27,586 nt of DNA from a virus, in IMG/VR virus record IMGVR_UViG_3300028025_000610, positions 1-27,586 of that record. The stretch is one strand, 5' to 3'. Shown here piece by piece: positions 13,190-18,638 of this stretch (positions within the stretch are counted from its first letter, which is position 1; the number at the start of each line of letters is the position of its first letter). Below the pieces are notes generated by a model, which worked only from the letters and a program-made list of their open reading frames with translations, ran no database searches and was not told where the DNA came from. The position numbers and the translations under genes are program-made.

Positions 13190-13906
13190 ATGAGAATCAA
13201 AAACTGGAACAAGTTTCAGCATTTCAAGGACAGGAAACCGCCTTGGGTCAAGCTGTATAGGGATTTGCTTGATGACATTGATTGGCATGAATTAGATGCC
13301 CAAGCCAGCAAAGTGCTTGTGATGTTATGGTTGATTGCAAGTGAAGAAGATGGAAACATCCCATCAACAAAAACACTTGCATTTCGTTTGAGAATGACAG
13401 AAAAGCAAACTATTGATTGCTTAAACAAGTTGTCTCATTGGCTGGAACAAGACGATATCAGCGTGATATCAGAACGATATCAAAGTGATGGTCTAGAGAC
13501 AGAGACAGAGACAAAGAAAGAGACAGAGAAGAAAGCCACTGTCGTGGCTACGCCTGTCGGCGTTTCACAATCTGTTTGGGATGACTTCAAAACCTTACGG
13601 AAAGCCAAGAAAGCACCAATTACCCAACGTGCCATTGATGGATTAATTGCGGAAGCAAACAAGGCAGGCTGGACATTGGAACAAGCATTGACTGAGTGCT
13701 GTGTGCGCGGTTGGCAGGCATTTAAAGCTGAATGGGTTGCTGACAAACCCAAGCTGGTCAACAGGTTTGATGTTGTGACCACCACAGTGCCATCACGAGT
13801 TGAACGTGACCCGGCATTGGTTAAGCTGGATGATGACAGCAAAAAGGTTGTGCCGCCAAGTGCTGAAATGCTTGAAAAATTCAAATTGCTGAGAGGGAGA
13901 AAATGA
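13190..13906 (+). CDS. Phage replication initiator-like protein
   Basis: A 238-residue protein from ATG 13190 (the TTG at 13178 lies in the terminator T-run and is rejected); no clear ribosome site is present. The N-terminal domain (about 1-95) begins MRIKNWNKFQHFKDRKPPWV and LYRDLLDDIDWHEL and is a winged-helix domain seen in phage O-type and DnaT-like replication proteins. A Glu/Thr/Lys linker (about 100-118) coincides with DNA repeats. The C-terminal helical domain (about 125-185, VWDDFKTLRKAKKAPITQRA, RGWQAFKAEWV) is familiar from the C-terminus of phage replication proteins. It probably binds an origin within its own gene and loads host helicase. Confidence 0.7.
   Translation: MRIKNWNKFQHFKDRKPPWVKLYRDLLDDIDWHELDAQASKVLVMLWLIASEEDGNIPSTKTLAFRLRMTEKQTIDCLNKLSHWLEQDDISVISERYQSDGLETETETKKETEKKATVVATPVGVSQSVWDDFKTLRKAKKAPITQRAIDGLIAEANKAGWTLEQALTECCVRGWQAFKAEWVADKPKLVNRFDVVTTTVPSRVERDPALVKLDDDSKKVVPPSAEMLEKFKLLRGRK
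13454..13482. repeat. Three GATATCA repeats, 11-bp phased; candidate replication origin iterons
   Basis: GATATCA occurs at 13454-13460, 13465-13471 and 13476-13482, a spacing of exactly 11 bp, about one helical turn. Because 11 is not a multiple of three the repeat is not produced by a protein repeat (residues are DISVISERYQS). They lie between the two domains of the replication gene, where lambda-type O genes carry ori iterons. Next to them are purine-rich AGAGAC repeats (13495-13512) and an AGA-rich tract to about 13535. Confidence 0.5.
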
Positions 13907-14727
13907 ATGAGCTGGCTTTATTCGCAGGCGCTGGTGGAGGAATACTTGGGGGAAAACTGCTTGGATGGAGAACAGTCTGTGCAGTCGAATGGGAAGCTTA
14001 CCCAGCTAGCGTATTGTGCGCCCGACAAAATGACGGAATTCTCCCGCCTTTCCCGATTTGGGATGATGTTCAAACCTTTGACGGAAAACCTTGGCGAGGA
14101 ATTGTTGATGTCGTATCTGGAGGATTTCCATGCCAAGACATCAGTGCCGCAGGAAAAGGCGCAGGAATTGATGGAGAACGATCAGGAATGTGGCGAGAAA
14201 TGGCGCGCATCATTTGTGAAGTACAACCCAGATTCGTGTTCGTGGAAAACTCACCAATGCTCACTTCTAGGGGACTTGGACGAGTTCTCGGAGACTTGGC
14301 CTCAATGGGGTTCGATGCGAAATGGGGAGTGCTGGGAGCAGCGGATGTTGGAGCAAATCATCAGAGGGACAGAATCTGGATTGTCGCCAAATGGCGTGGA
14401 CATCTTCCACACGCCCAACACAACAGGATTGGACGGTGGGAGCAACAGCAGACGAGCATTAAAGAAAAAATTGGAAAAATATCCAACTCCGAATACAGGA
14501 ATGTATCGAAATTTAAATTACAACAAGGAACTTTGCATCAAGAGAGCAGAAAAACATCAAACCGATTTAGCCATGATTTCGGTAATGAAATTTGGTGGTC
14601 AATTGAACCCGACGTGGGTAGAGTGGCTAATGGGGTGGCCGCTTCAGTGGACAGAATTAAAGCCATTGGAAATGGACAAGTCCCATTATGTGCAGCAACA
14701 GCATGGAGAATCCTAAGTGAATCATGA
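13903..14727 (+). CDS. DNA (cytosine-5)-methyltransferase, Dcm type
   Basis: A 274-residue protein starting on ATGA with the replication gene and sharing SD GGGAG. All main motifs are present: I (LFAGAGGGILGG, 6-17), IV (GGFPCQDIS with catalytic C77), VI (ENSP, 115-118), VIII (QRDRIWIVA, 154-162) and X (IGNGQVP, 255-261). The target-recognition part (about 165-235) is short and low-complexity. No restriction enzyme lies next to it, so it is an orphan enzyme that would protect phage DNA or act in regulation. Codon use is odd, with many GGA, CGA and AGA codons unlike the neighbours. The whole gene is read in a second frame as well. Confidence 0.85.
   Translation: MNELALFAGAGGGILGGKLLGWRTVCAVEWEAYPASVLCARQNDGILPPFPIWDDVQTFDGKPWRGIVDVVSGGFPCQDISAAGKGAGIDGERSGMWREMARIICEVQPRFVFVENSPMLTSRGLGRVLGDLASMGFDAKWGVLGAADVGANHQRDRIWIVAKWRGHLPHAQHNRIGRWEQQQTSIKEKIGKISNSEYRNVSKFKLQQGTLHQESRKTSNRFSHDFGNEIWWSIEPDVGRVANGVAASVDRIKAIGNGQVPLCAATAWRILSES
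13907..14716 (+). CDS. Second, fully overlapping long ORF in the Dcm gene (+1 frame)
   Basis: A 269-codon open frame from ATG 13907 (directly after the replication gene's TGA) to TAA 14716, inside the methyltransferase gene but in another frame. Its product has the features of a protein family I recognise from many phages near Dcm genes: MSWLYSQALVEEYLGENCLD, DKMTEFSRLSRFGMMFKPLT, SWKTHQCSLLGDLDEFSETW, HTPNTTG and YPTPNTG repeats, and LNPTWVEWLMGWPLQWTELK at the end. That N- and C-terminal signatures line up with methyltransferase motifs in the other frame suggests long-conserved dual coding. Function unknown; soluble, Trp-rich. Recognition is from memory, without a search. Confidence 0.6.
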   Translation: MSWLYSQALVEEYLGENCLDGEQSVQSNGKLTQLAYCAPDKMTEFSRLSRFGMMFKPLTENLGEELLMSYLEDFHAKTSVPQEKAQELMENDQECGEKWRASFVKYNPDSCSWKTHQCSLLGDLDEFSETWPQWGSMRNGECWEQRMLEQIIRGTESGLSPNGVDIFHTPNTTGLDGGSNSRRALKKKLEKYPTPNTGMYRNLNYNKELCIKRAEKHQTDLAMISVMKFGGQLNPTWVEWLMGWPLQWTELKPLEMDKSHYVQQQHGES

Positions 14728-15005
14728 ACATAGACAAATTGCCAATTCAATCCTTGCCAGACACAAAGACGGGGAACAATTTAGCCAATCTGCCATTGAC
14801 CAAGCGCTTAGAGATACAGGAGACATTGCGCCAGACGGAGGCGAGGTACTGGATCAAACGGTTCAAAAAGAAAGCAATGGAGGAGGGCAAAGCAGAGGCA
14901 TGGGCATGGTGGCAGAGAACCTTATCCGACTTAGTAAAAAAACGTGGACAACCCGCCGTTGAAGACCTACAAAAGAGGATGAATAATGAGGGCAGCAAAA
15001 ATTGA
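14724..15005 (+). CDS. Small helical phage protein, unknown
   Basis: A 93-residue protein starting on the ATGA overlap with the Dcm stop. It has a polar lead (MNIDKLPIQSLPDTKTGNN), a helix KRLEIQETLRQTEARYWIKR, a basic stretch and EAWAWWQRTLSDLVKKRGQP near the C-terminus. The last pattern (A-W-W-Q-R-T-L-x-D-x-x-x-x-R-G) is one I have seen in other phage hypothetical proteins next to nuclease genes, so this frame is preferred over the 81-codon frame that overlaps it. It lies between methyltransferase and nuclease genes and may be a DNA-associated accessory protein. Confidence 0.6.
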   Translation: MNIDKLPIQSLPDTKTGNNLANLPLTKRLEIQETLRQTEARYWIKRFKKKAMEEGKAEAWAWWQRTLSDLVKKRGQPAVEDLQKRMNNEGSKN

Positions 15006-15273
15006 TGCAAACCAAGATCAAATTGTCACGGTATTACGGGCGGCTGGCGCTACGGTTCAATCTTTGGCTGGTGTTGGCAAGGGTGTTCCTGATTTGTTGG
15101 TGGGCTATAAAGGCCAGACCCTGCTTATGGAAATTAAGGACGGCAATAAAAATCCGTCTGCGCGACTTTTGAACAAAGACCAGCTACGGTGGCATGGAAG
15201 CTGGTTAGGGGGCGCATTGGCGGTTGTAGACAGCCCTGATGCGGCATTACGAATGATTGGGGTGATTAAATGA
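14986..15273 (+). CDS. VRR-NUC domain nuclease
   Basis: A 95-residue protein overlapping the previous gene by 20 bp. The core GKGVPDLLVGYKGQTLLMEI and K-D-G gives the PD-(D/E)xK pattern of the VRR-NUC family: D36, E49 and K51, preceded by a helix with Q10/Q12. The C-terminal AVVDSPDAALRMIG is also usual. Such small stand-alone VRR-NUC proteins are thought to act as Holliday-junction resolvase-like nucleases in phages. It probably resolves replication or recombination intermediates made by the ERF/exonuclease set. The next gene overlaps its stop by 4 bp. Confidence 0.8.
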   Translation: MRAAKIDANQDQIVTVLRAAGATVQSLAGVGKGVPDLLVGYKGQTLLMEIKDGNKNPSARLLNKDQLRWHGSWLGGALAVVDSPDAALRMIGVIK

Positions 15274-15599
15274 AGCCAGAAGAAGCCACACAAGCCATTA
15301 GGGACAAAGCGCCATTGTATGGGGACGCAAAAGGTCAGCGGGTTTATCTTGAGGAATTTCGCAAATCTAAGAAAGCCATGCTGATGCGGGATGCTCTGCT
15401 GAACGGGATTGATGCCGCCAGCCACCAAGAACGCGAAGCCTATTCAAGCCCTGAGTATCAAAAACTGATCCAAGGGTTAGCCGCAGCGGTGGAAAAGGAA
15501 GAAACATTGCGTTGGGAACTAGAAAGCTACCGCCTTGAAGTCGAAATTTGGCGCACACGCGAAGCCACCAACAGGATGCAAGACAGGTCGCATCAATGA
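15270..15599 (+). CDS. Coiled-coil phage protein, unknown
   Basis: A 109-residue, highly charged helical protein: MKPEEATQAIRDKAPLYGDA, then KKAMLMRDALLNGIDAASHQ and EREAY, and a long coiled coil (AAAVEKEETLRWELESYRLE). I recall similar proteins in the replication region of other phages, where they are also uncharacterised. It has no catalytic motif. It starts on ATGA with the nuclease gene and ends in an ATGA overlap with the zinc-ribbon gene, so expression is coupled on both sides. Confidence 0.65.
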   Translation: MKPEEATQAIRDKAPLYGDAKGQRVYLEEFRKSKKAMLMRDALLNGIDAASHQEREAYSSPEYQKLIQGLAAAVEKEETLRWELESYRLEVEIWRTREATNRMQDRSHQ

Positions 15600-15781
15600 A
15601 ATGCCCAGAATGTGGCACATGGACAATCGTCAAAGAAACTAGAACTAGCACAGGAAACAGCCGCCGCCGCAGGCTGGAATGTGCCAACGAACACCGATTT
15701 ACAACCTTGGAGACAATAATTGTTTCAAAAACACGACTACGTCAGATCAAAAAAATTACTAAAACTGGTGGCGGGGCTTGA
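15596..15781 (+). CDS. NrdR-like zinc-ribbon protein
   Basis: A 61-residue protein from ATG 15596 (overlapping the previous stop). It resembles the N-terminal DNA-binding half of NrdR without its ATP-cone: MKCPECGTWTIVKETRTSTG, then NSRRRRLECANEHRFTTLET. The zinc ligands are C3 and C6 of CPEC, the next Cys in LEC and probably H in ANEH (NrdR has Cys there). The basic R-R-R-R lies where NrdR contacts DNA. NrdR represses ribonucleotide reductase genes, so a phage version could interfere with that control, but without the nucleotide domain this is speculation. It overlaps the next gene by 62 bp. Confidence 0.65.
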   Translation: MKCPECGTWTIVKETRTSTGNSRRRRLECANEHRFTTLETIIVSKTRLRQIKKITKTGGGA

Positions 15782-16052
15782 TTGCCAAGCCTGCGGTTCA
15801 GGTCAAATGGTGCAAGCCGCACACACAAACTGGGGTGGCGGCAAAGGTCGTGGCATCAAGGCTGATGACAATTTGGTCGCGGCGTTGTGCCTAAAGTGCC
15901 ATTTTGAGATTGACCAAGGCAATACGTTAAGCAAAGAAGAACGACAAGAAAAGTGGTTGGCGGCACACATGGGGACGGTTCATGCGTTAACCCAAGCGGG
16001 GCTATGGCCTGATGACGTTCCTTTGCCTACAATGGATACGCAGTTGTCTTAG
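15720..16052 (+). CDS. YbcO / DUF1364-type putative nuclease
   Basis: A 110-residue protein; the only good start is TTG 15720 (GGAG upstream), since an in-frame TAA precedes it directly. The family pattern is clear: HDYVRSKKLLKLVAGLDCQA then C-G, QAAHTNWGGGKGRGIKADDN, and LVAALCLKCHFEIDQG. This is the cysteine/histidine-rich HNH-like fold of the YbcO (DUF1364) proteins found in the late-early region of lambdoid phages, proposed to be structure-specific nucleases. Zinc would be held by CQAC and CLKCH. It is the last gene before a strong terminator. Confidence 0.75.
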   Translation: MFQKHDYVRSKKLLKLVAGLDCQACGSGQMVQAAHTNWGGGKGRGIKADDNLVAALCLKCHFEIDQGNTLSKEERQEKWLAAHMGTVHALTQAGLWPDDVPLPTMDTQLS

Positions 16053-16079
16053 GGGGGGTGTTGCAGCCCCCCTTTTTTT
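16052..16079 (+). terminator. Strong intrinsic terminator ending the early rightward operon
   Basis: GGGGGG(G) (16052-16058), an 8-base loop TGTTGCAG and CCCCCC (16067-16072) are followed by T7. It begins at the stop codon of the YbcO-type gene and isolates the downstream accessory genes. Confidence 0.85.
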
Positions 16080-16081
16080 GG

Positions 16082-16087
16082 TATATT
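16082..16087 (+). promoter_or_regulatory. -10 element of a probable leaderless promoter
   Basis: TATATT ends six bases before ATG 16094, and no ribosome site precedes that ATG. Any -35 is weak (TTGCAG in the terminator loop, 15-base spacing). The layout is the same as at 12735-12747, suggesting a leaderless message. Confidence 0.4.
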
Positions 16088-16093
16088 CCGAAC

Positions 16094-16453
16094 ATGAATG
16101 AAGAAGTAGCCGAATTCGTAGCGCACCTGTTGCACAGTTCAACGGTTACGCATTTTATGCACTGGTCAACGACCAGCTATGCAAAGCACGTTGCATTAGG
16201 GGAATACTATGTCCAAATTATTGAATTGGTTGACCAATTTGCCGAAGCGTATATGGGCAAATATGATCAGCTTAAAAACTTTCCTGATGAGTTTCACGCA
16301 GAAAAAAACCCCGTGAAGTATTTGGAAAACATGAAAGATTTTGTGGAAGAATCCCGCGAGGAACTGCCACAGGATAGCGAATTGCAAAATTTGGTAGATG
16401 AAATCGCCGACTTGATCAATTCAACCCTTTACAAACTGCGCTTTCTTGAATAA
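16094..16453 (+). CDS. Ferritin/Dps-like helical phage protein
   Basis: A 119-residue protein from ATG 16094; the frame extends upstream only through the terminator, so that start is rejected. The core THFMHWSTTSYAKHVALGEY then YVQIIELVDQFAEAYMGKYD has the His/Glu spacing and helical periodicity of Dps- and ferritin-like four-helix bundles, seen in a phage family of unknown function (I believe DUF5856). The histidines and glutamates may still bind metal. It has a promoter of its own after the terminator and could act in nucleotide or metal metabolism or simply be structural; unknown. Confidence 0.65.
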   Translation: MNEEVAEFVAHLLHSSTVTHFMHWSTTSYAKHVALGEYYVQIIELVDQFAEAYMGKYDQLKNFPDEFHAEKNPVKYLENMKDFVEESREELPQDSELQNLVDEIADLINSTLYKLRFLE

Positions 16454-16462
16454 GGAAAAATC

Positions 16463-16675
16463 ATGGCTCAAATTATGAAAAACCAACCCAAGGGTTATGG
16501 CACACACGCCACAATGTCTGGCAACCCAGCCGCATCTGATAAAACAGGTGAAAAAGGCAGCGCCAAAAAGGGCATTCCAGCCGCCAAAACCAACATGACA
16601 GGCCCAGACAAGGCGTTTGACGGTGGACGTTCTAGCGGCGTTTGCTACACACACGACCGCAAATGTAGCCAGTGA
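16463..16675 (+). CDS. Small Gly/Lys/Pro-rich protein
   Basis: A 70-residue, low-complexity protein with SD AAGGA before ATG 16463: MAQIMKNQPKGYGTHATMSG, a Lys/Ala/Gly-rich middle and the end GGRSSGVCYTHDRKCSQ, whose two cysteines and histidine may bind metal. It is probably largely disordered and basic. It belongs to a run of such small proteins (16463-17594) that I have seen before the terminase genes of other phages, perhaps minor virion or DNA-binding components. Its stop overlaps the next ATG by one base. Confidence 0.6.
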   Translation: MAQIMKNQPKGYGTHATMSGNPAASDKTGEKGSAKKGIPAAKTNMTGPDKAFDGGRSSGVCYTHDRKCSQ

Positions 16676-16926
16676 TGGCAAGCTGCGCCAACTGTAAATT
16701 CTTTTTGAATGCCCAGATCATGGGCAGTTGCCGCCGCTATCCTCAAACGATAAACAGGCACATGAATGATTGGTGCGGAGAACATATTGCACCGCAACAA
16801 ACAAAGCCAGAAGAACCAGAAATGGTGAAATTGCCTGTTTACGACATTTTGACCGACACGGTGGTTGAACCGCCGTTGAGAAAAAAGCCCGGAAGAAAGC
16901 CAAAATATGATCAAACCCCTGCGTGA
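16675..16926 (+). CDS. Small cysteine-rich zinc-type protein
   Basis: An 83-residue protein from ATG 16675 (TGATG junction; the GTG one codon earlier is rejected). The first 40 residues have the pattern C-A-N-C-K-F-F ... G-S-C-R-R-Y-P ... W-C-G-E, a metal-binding cysteine domain common in small phage and bacterial proteins with 'CxxCxFF...CRR.P...WCGE'. The C-terminal part is linker-like (QQTKPEEPEMVKLPVYDIL) and ends in a basic RKKPGRKPKY, an AT-hook-like motif. It may bind DNA. It overlaps the GroES-like gene by 20 bp. Confidence 0.6.
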   Translation: MASCANCKFFLNAQIMGSCRRYPQTINRHMNDWCGEHIAPQQTKPEEPEMVKLPVYDILTDTVVEPPLRKKPGRKPKYDQTPA

Positions 16927-17164
16927 CCGTGTAGTAGTTCGCCCCAATGTTCGCAAGTTGTCCGACATTATCTATGTCAACAACAAAGAAGCATTCAACG
17001 AGGGAACAGTTGTTGCGGTTGGGCCGATGGTTGATCAGACTTGCGTGGGCGACTTCATCAAATACGGTAACGGGGATTATCTAAACTGGCCTGTCCACAA
17101 CATTGATGGGCAAGACTATCAGATCATTCAAGAAGCAGACATTTGTGCAGTAGTGGAGGCGTAA
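16907..17164 (+). CDS. GroES-like co-chaperonin
   Basis: An 85-residue protein with the Cpn10 pattern from end to end: MIKPLRDRVVVRPNVRKLSD at the start, EGTVVAVGPM in the middle, then VGDFIKYGNG and QIIQEADICAVVEA at the end. The mobile loop (about residues 17-30, normally with the GroEL-binding I-V-L type tripeptide) is here DIIYVNN, so it keeps hydrophobic residues. No chaperonin gene is nearby; like T4 gp31 it should work with host GroEL, probably to fold the capsid protein. It starts inside the zinc-type gene and shares one base with the next ATG. Confidence 0.85.
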   Translation: MIKPLRDRVVVRPNVRKLSDIIYVNNKEAFNEGTVVAVGPMVDQTCVGDFIKYGNGDYLNWPVHNIDGQDYQIIQEADICAVVEA

Positions 17165-17325
17165 TGGCAAAAACTGGACTTTATGCAAATATTCATGCAA
17201 AACAAGAACGCATCGAAAAACAAAAGGCTGCGGGTAAAACGCCTGAACGCATGAGAACGCCGGGTTCTAAGGGCGCACCCACCGCAGCGGCATTTAAGCA
17301 ATCTGCAAAGACTGCCAAAAAATGA
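17164..17325 (+). CDS. Small basic phage protein (MAKTGLYANIHAK family)
   Basis: A 53-residue, very basic protein from ATG 17164 on the TAATG junction; a GTG/ATG further upstream lies within the GroES-like gene and is rejected. It reads MAKTGLYANIHAKQERIEKQ, then MRTPGSKGAPTAAAFKQSAK. This pattern (AK-x-GLYANI-x-AK and PGSKGAPT-x-x-AF) is familiar from many phages, always short and next to the DUF6321-type gene as here. Probably DNA- or RNA-binding or a virion component; no experimental role is known to me. Confidence 0.65.
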   Translation: MAKTGLYANIHAKQERIEKQKAAGKTPERMRTPGSKGAPTAAAFKQSAKTAKK

Positions 17326-17594
17326 AGAAGCACGACAAGCCCATTCCACATAAGACCACGGGTAAGGGTAAAACCTACAACCCAACAGAAAAGGGTGCTG
17401 GAATGACCGCTAAGGGTCGTGCTGAATACAACGCAAAGAACAATTCAAATCTCAAACCGCCTGCCCCCAACCCCAAGACTAAAGCAGATGCTGGACGAAA
17501 AGCCAGTTTTTGCGCTAGGATGGAGGGGGTTGTAAAAAATTCGAAAGGCCCAGCGGAACGGGCAAAGGCCAGTTTAAAAAACTGGAATTGTTAA
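17322..17594 (+). CDS. DUF6321-type basic phage protein
   Basis: A 90-residue protein on the ATGA overlap. It reads TYNPTEKGAGMTAKGRAEYN, then NSNLKPPAPNPKTKADAGRK, ASFCARMEGVV and PAERAKASLKNWNC. This is the family I know as DUF6321, found in phages before the structural module and often annotated as a virion protein. Lys/Arg-rich, with S-F-C-A-R-M as the most conserved part. A role in the particle or DNA binding is plausible and unproven. Confidence 0.7.
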   Translation: MKKHDKPIPHKTTGKGKTYNPTEKGAGMTAKGRAEYNAKNNSNLKPPAPNPKTKADAGRKASFCARMEGVVKNSKGPAERAKASLKNWNC

Positions 17595-17625
17595 TAACCC
17601 TTTTGGAAAAAATAAAGGAAACATC

Positions 17626-18222
17626 ATGGCAAATACAATCGCAACAGGCGTAGCTTACGCAGACCCCGAGTTTGTATCAGTACAGGTTGGCAATTCAGCC
17701 GTACCCGTAGCTGTTACATCTAGCGGCATCATCAACGGCGCTTATGCCACAACCAGCGCCACTAGTGGCGACACCCGTTTAACCTACCAAAAGCTGACTT
17801 TTAGCAGCACAGGTAGCGGTGAAACGATTCGGGCATTCTCCGTGGTTACAGGTGCTGGCGCTGCGGCTGGCGGCACAATCAATGGATCACACATCAGCAC
17901 ATCTATTAATGGATCAGGCACTATTGCTGGCGCTGCAAATGCGATTAGGGCAACCATTGGCGGTTCGTCAACAAACCCTGGCGGTACGTTGGCGGCGTTG
18001 CAATTGGATTCTGATTTTGCAACTGGCGGCACATGGTCAAACACATCATTTTTGCGTGTAACTAACTCAGGTACAGGTGAAGTGGGTAACTTTGCGGCAA
18101 TGCCTGCGGTTAGCGCAACAGGCGTGTTTAGAGCCAAAGTCGGTTCACCAGTGGTTACCCATACCATTCCCGTGACCAGCGGCGGCACAACCTACTACGT
18201 CATGGTTAGCACGGTTGCCTAG
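17626..18222 (+). CDS. Beta-rich protein, probably virion surface or head component
   Basis: A 198-residue protein with SD AAAGGA. The composition is Gly/Ser/Thr/Ala with strand periodicity and hardly any charge: MANTIATGVAYADPEFVSVQ, TRLTYQKLTFSSTGSGETIR, then a Gly/Ala/Thr-rich body and VTHTIPVTSGGTTYYVMVST at the end. Such sequences are typical of capsid decoration or fibre-like proteins. It resembles the small surface-type proteins downstream of the coat gene in style, but here it precedes the terminase. Family unknown. Confidence 0.6.
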   Translation: MANTIATGVAYADPEFVSVQVGNSAVPVAVTSSGIINGAYATTSATSGDTRLTYQKLTFSSTGSGETIRAFSVVTGAGAAAGGTINGSHISTSINGSGTIAGAANAIRATIGGSSTNPGGTLAALQLDSDFATGGTWSNTSFLRVTNSGTGEVGNFAAMPAVSATGVFRAKVGSPVVTHTIPVTSGGTTYYVMVSTVA

Positions 18223-18384
18223 ATGCTGAAACATCCCGACATTGATGTGCAAGCCTTAGTCGAGATGCTAGAGGGGCAGCGTGATAATGCAATGGTGCAA
18301 GCCGCTGCCCTTTTTAGGGAAAACACCGAGTTAAAGCAAAAGTTAGAAGAACATGACAACAGATCAAATCAAAGCGAGGATTGA
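18223..18384 (+). CDS. 53-residue coiled-coil protein
   Basis: It starts at the ATG immediately after the previous TAG, without a gap. MLKHPDIDVQALVEMLEGQR, then DNAMVQAAALFRENTELKQK and a charged end. The second half is a coiled coil. It overlaps the next small gene by 32 bp. Together these two and the following basic peptide form a tight string of mini-genes leading into the methyltransferase. Unknown function. Confidence 0.5.
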   Translation: MLKHPDIDVQALVEMLEGQRDNAMVQAAALFRENTELKQKLEEHDNRSNQSED

Positions 18385-18541
18385 AATTTTGACTGCCCAA
18401 GCCAAACAATTGGAATTAAACCTCCATGCGATTGGCGGGGCAATTCAGGACTGTCAATATTGGTTAAACGAATTGGAGAAACCAAATGCCGCTTATCAAG
18501 TCAATGACCCCCAAGGCGTTGAAAGCGAACATCAAGGCTGA
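18353..18541 (+). CDS. Small coiled-coil protein, unknown
   Basis: A 62-residue protein, MTTDQIKARIEILTAQAKQL then ELNLHAIGGAIQDCQYWLNE, with a polar tail. The heptad-like spacing of I/L/A residues suggests a dimeric coiled coil. An AGAAGAA-type purine run precedes the ATG as a weak ribosome site. It overlaps genes on both sides in other frames, so it is probably coupled to them. The pattern GGAIQDCQYWL is seen in other small phage proteins of unknown role. Confidence 0.55.
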   Translation: MTTDQIKARIEILTAQAKQLELNLHAIGGAIQDCQYWLNELEKPNAAYQVNDPQGVESEHQG

Positions 18542-18638
18542 AATAGAAGCTGGCAAGCCTGTTAAGCAGGCGGTTGCCATTGGCTATTCGGTCAAACGTG
18601 AAGCTGAGAAAGACAAAAAAGCAAAAGCCAAAAAGTGA
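18486..18638 (+). CDS. Small basic phage protein (MPL.KS..K..K.NI family)
   Basis: A 50-residue ORF from ATG 18486 inside the end of the coiled-coil gene: MPLIKSMTPKALKANIKAEI then EAGKPVKQAVAIGYSVKREA and a poly-lysine tail. The element NI-x-x-EI-x-AGKPxKQAVAI is a recognisable signature of short basic proteins in many phages and some plasmids, usually near terminase or DNA-metabolism genes. Its TGA overlaps the GTG start of the methyltransferase (GTGA). Function unknown, nucleic-acid binding likely. Confidence 0.6.
   Translation: MPLIKSMTPKALKANIKAEIEAGKPVKQAVAIGYSVKREAEKDKKAKAKK

Noticed and set aside
13495-13535. AGAGAC repeats as a possible CRISPR or transposon end
   Set aside because: They are a six-base purine microsatellite coding for ETETETK-type linker, without spacers or inverted ends. 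Kept only as possible origin context.
13480-13884. 134-codon minus-strand frame over the replication gene
   Set aside because: Shadow of the purine repeats and Ala/Lys-rich helices; product Ser/Val-rich without family features.
14717-14962. 81-codon plus-strand frame after the Dcm gene
   Set aside because: It lies inside 14724-15005 in another frame; the latter has recognisable phage-protein patterns and ATGA coupling, whereas this one has no family look.
17784-18188. 134-codon minus-strand frame
   Set aside because: Antisense of a low-complexity Gly/Thr-rich gene; no ribosome site or neighbouring minus-strand genes.
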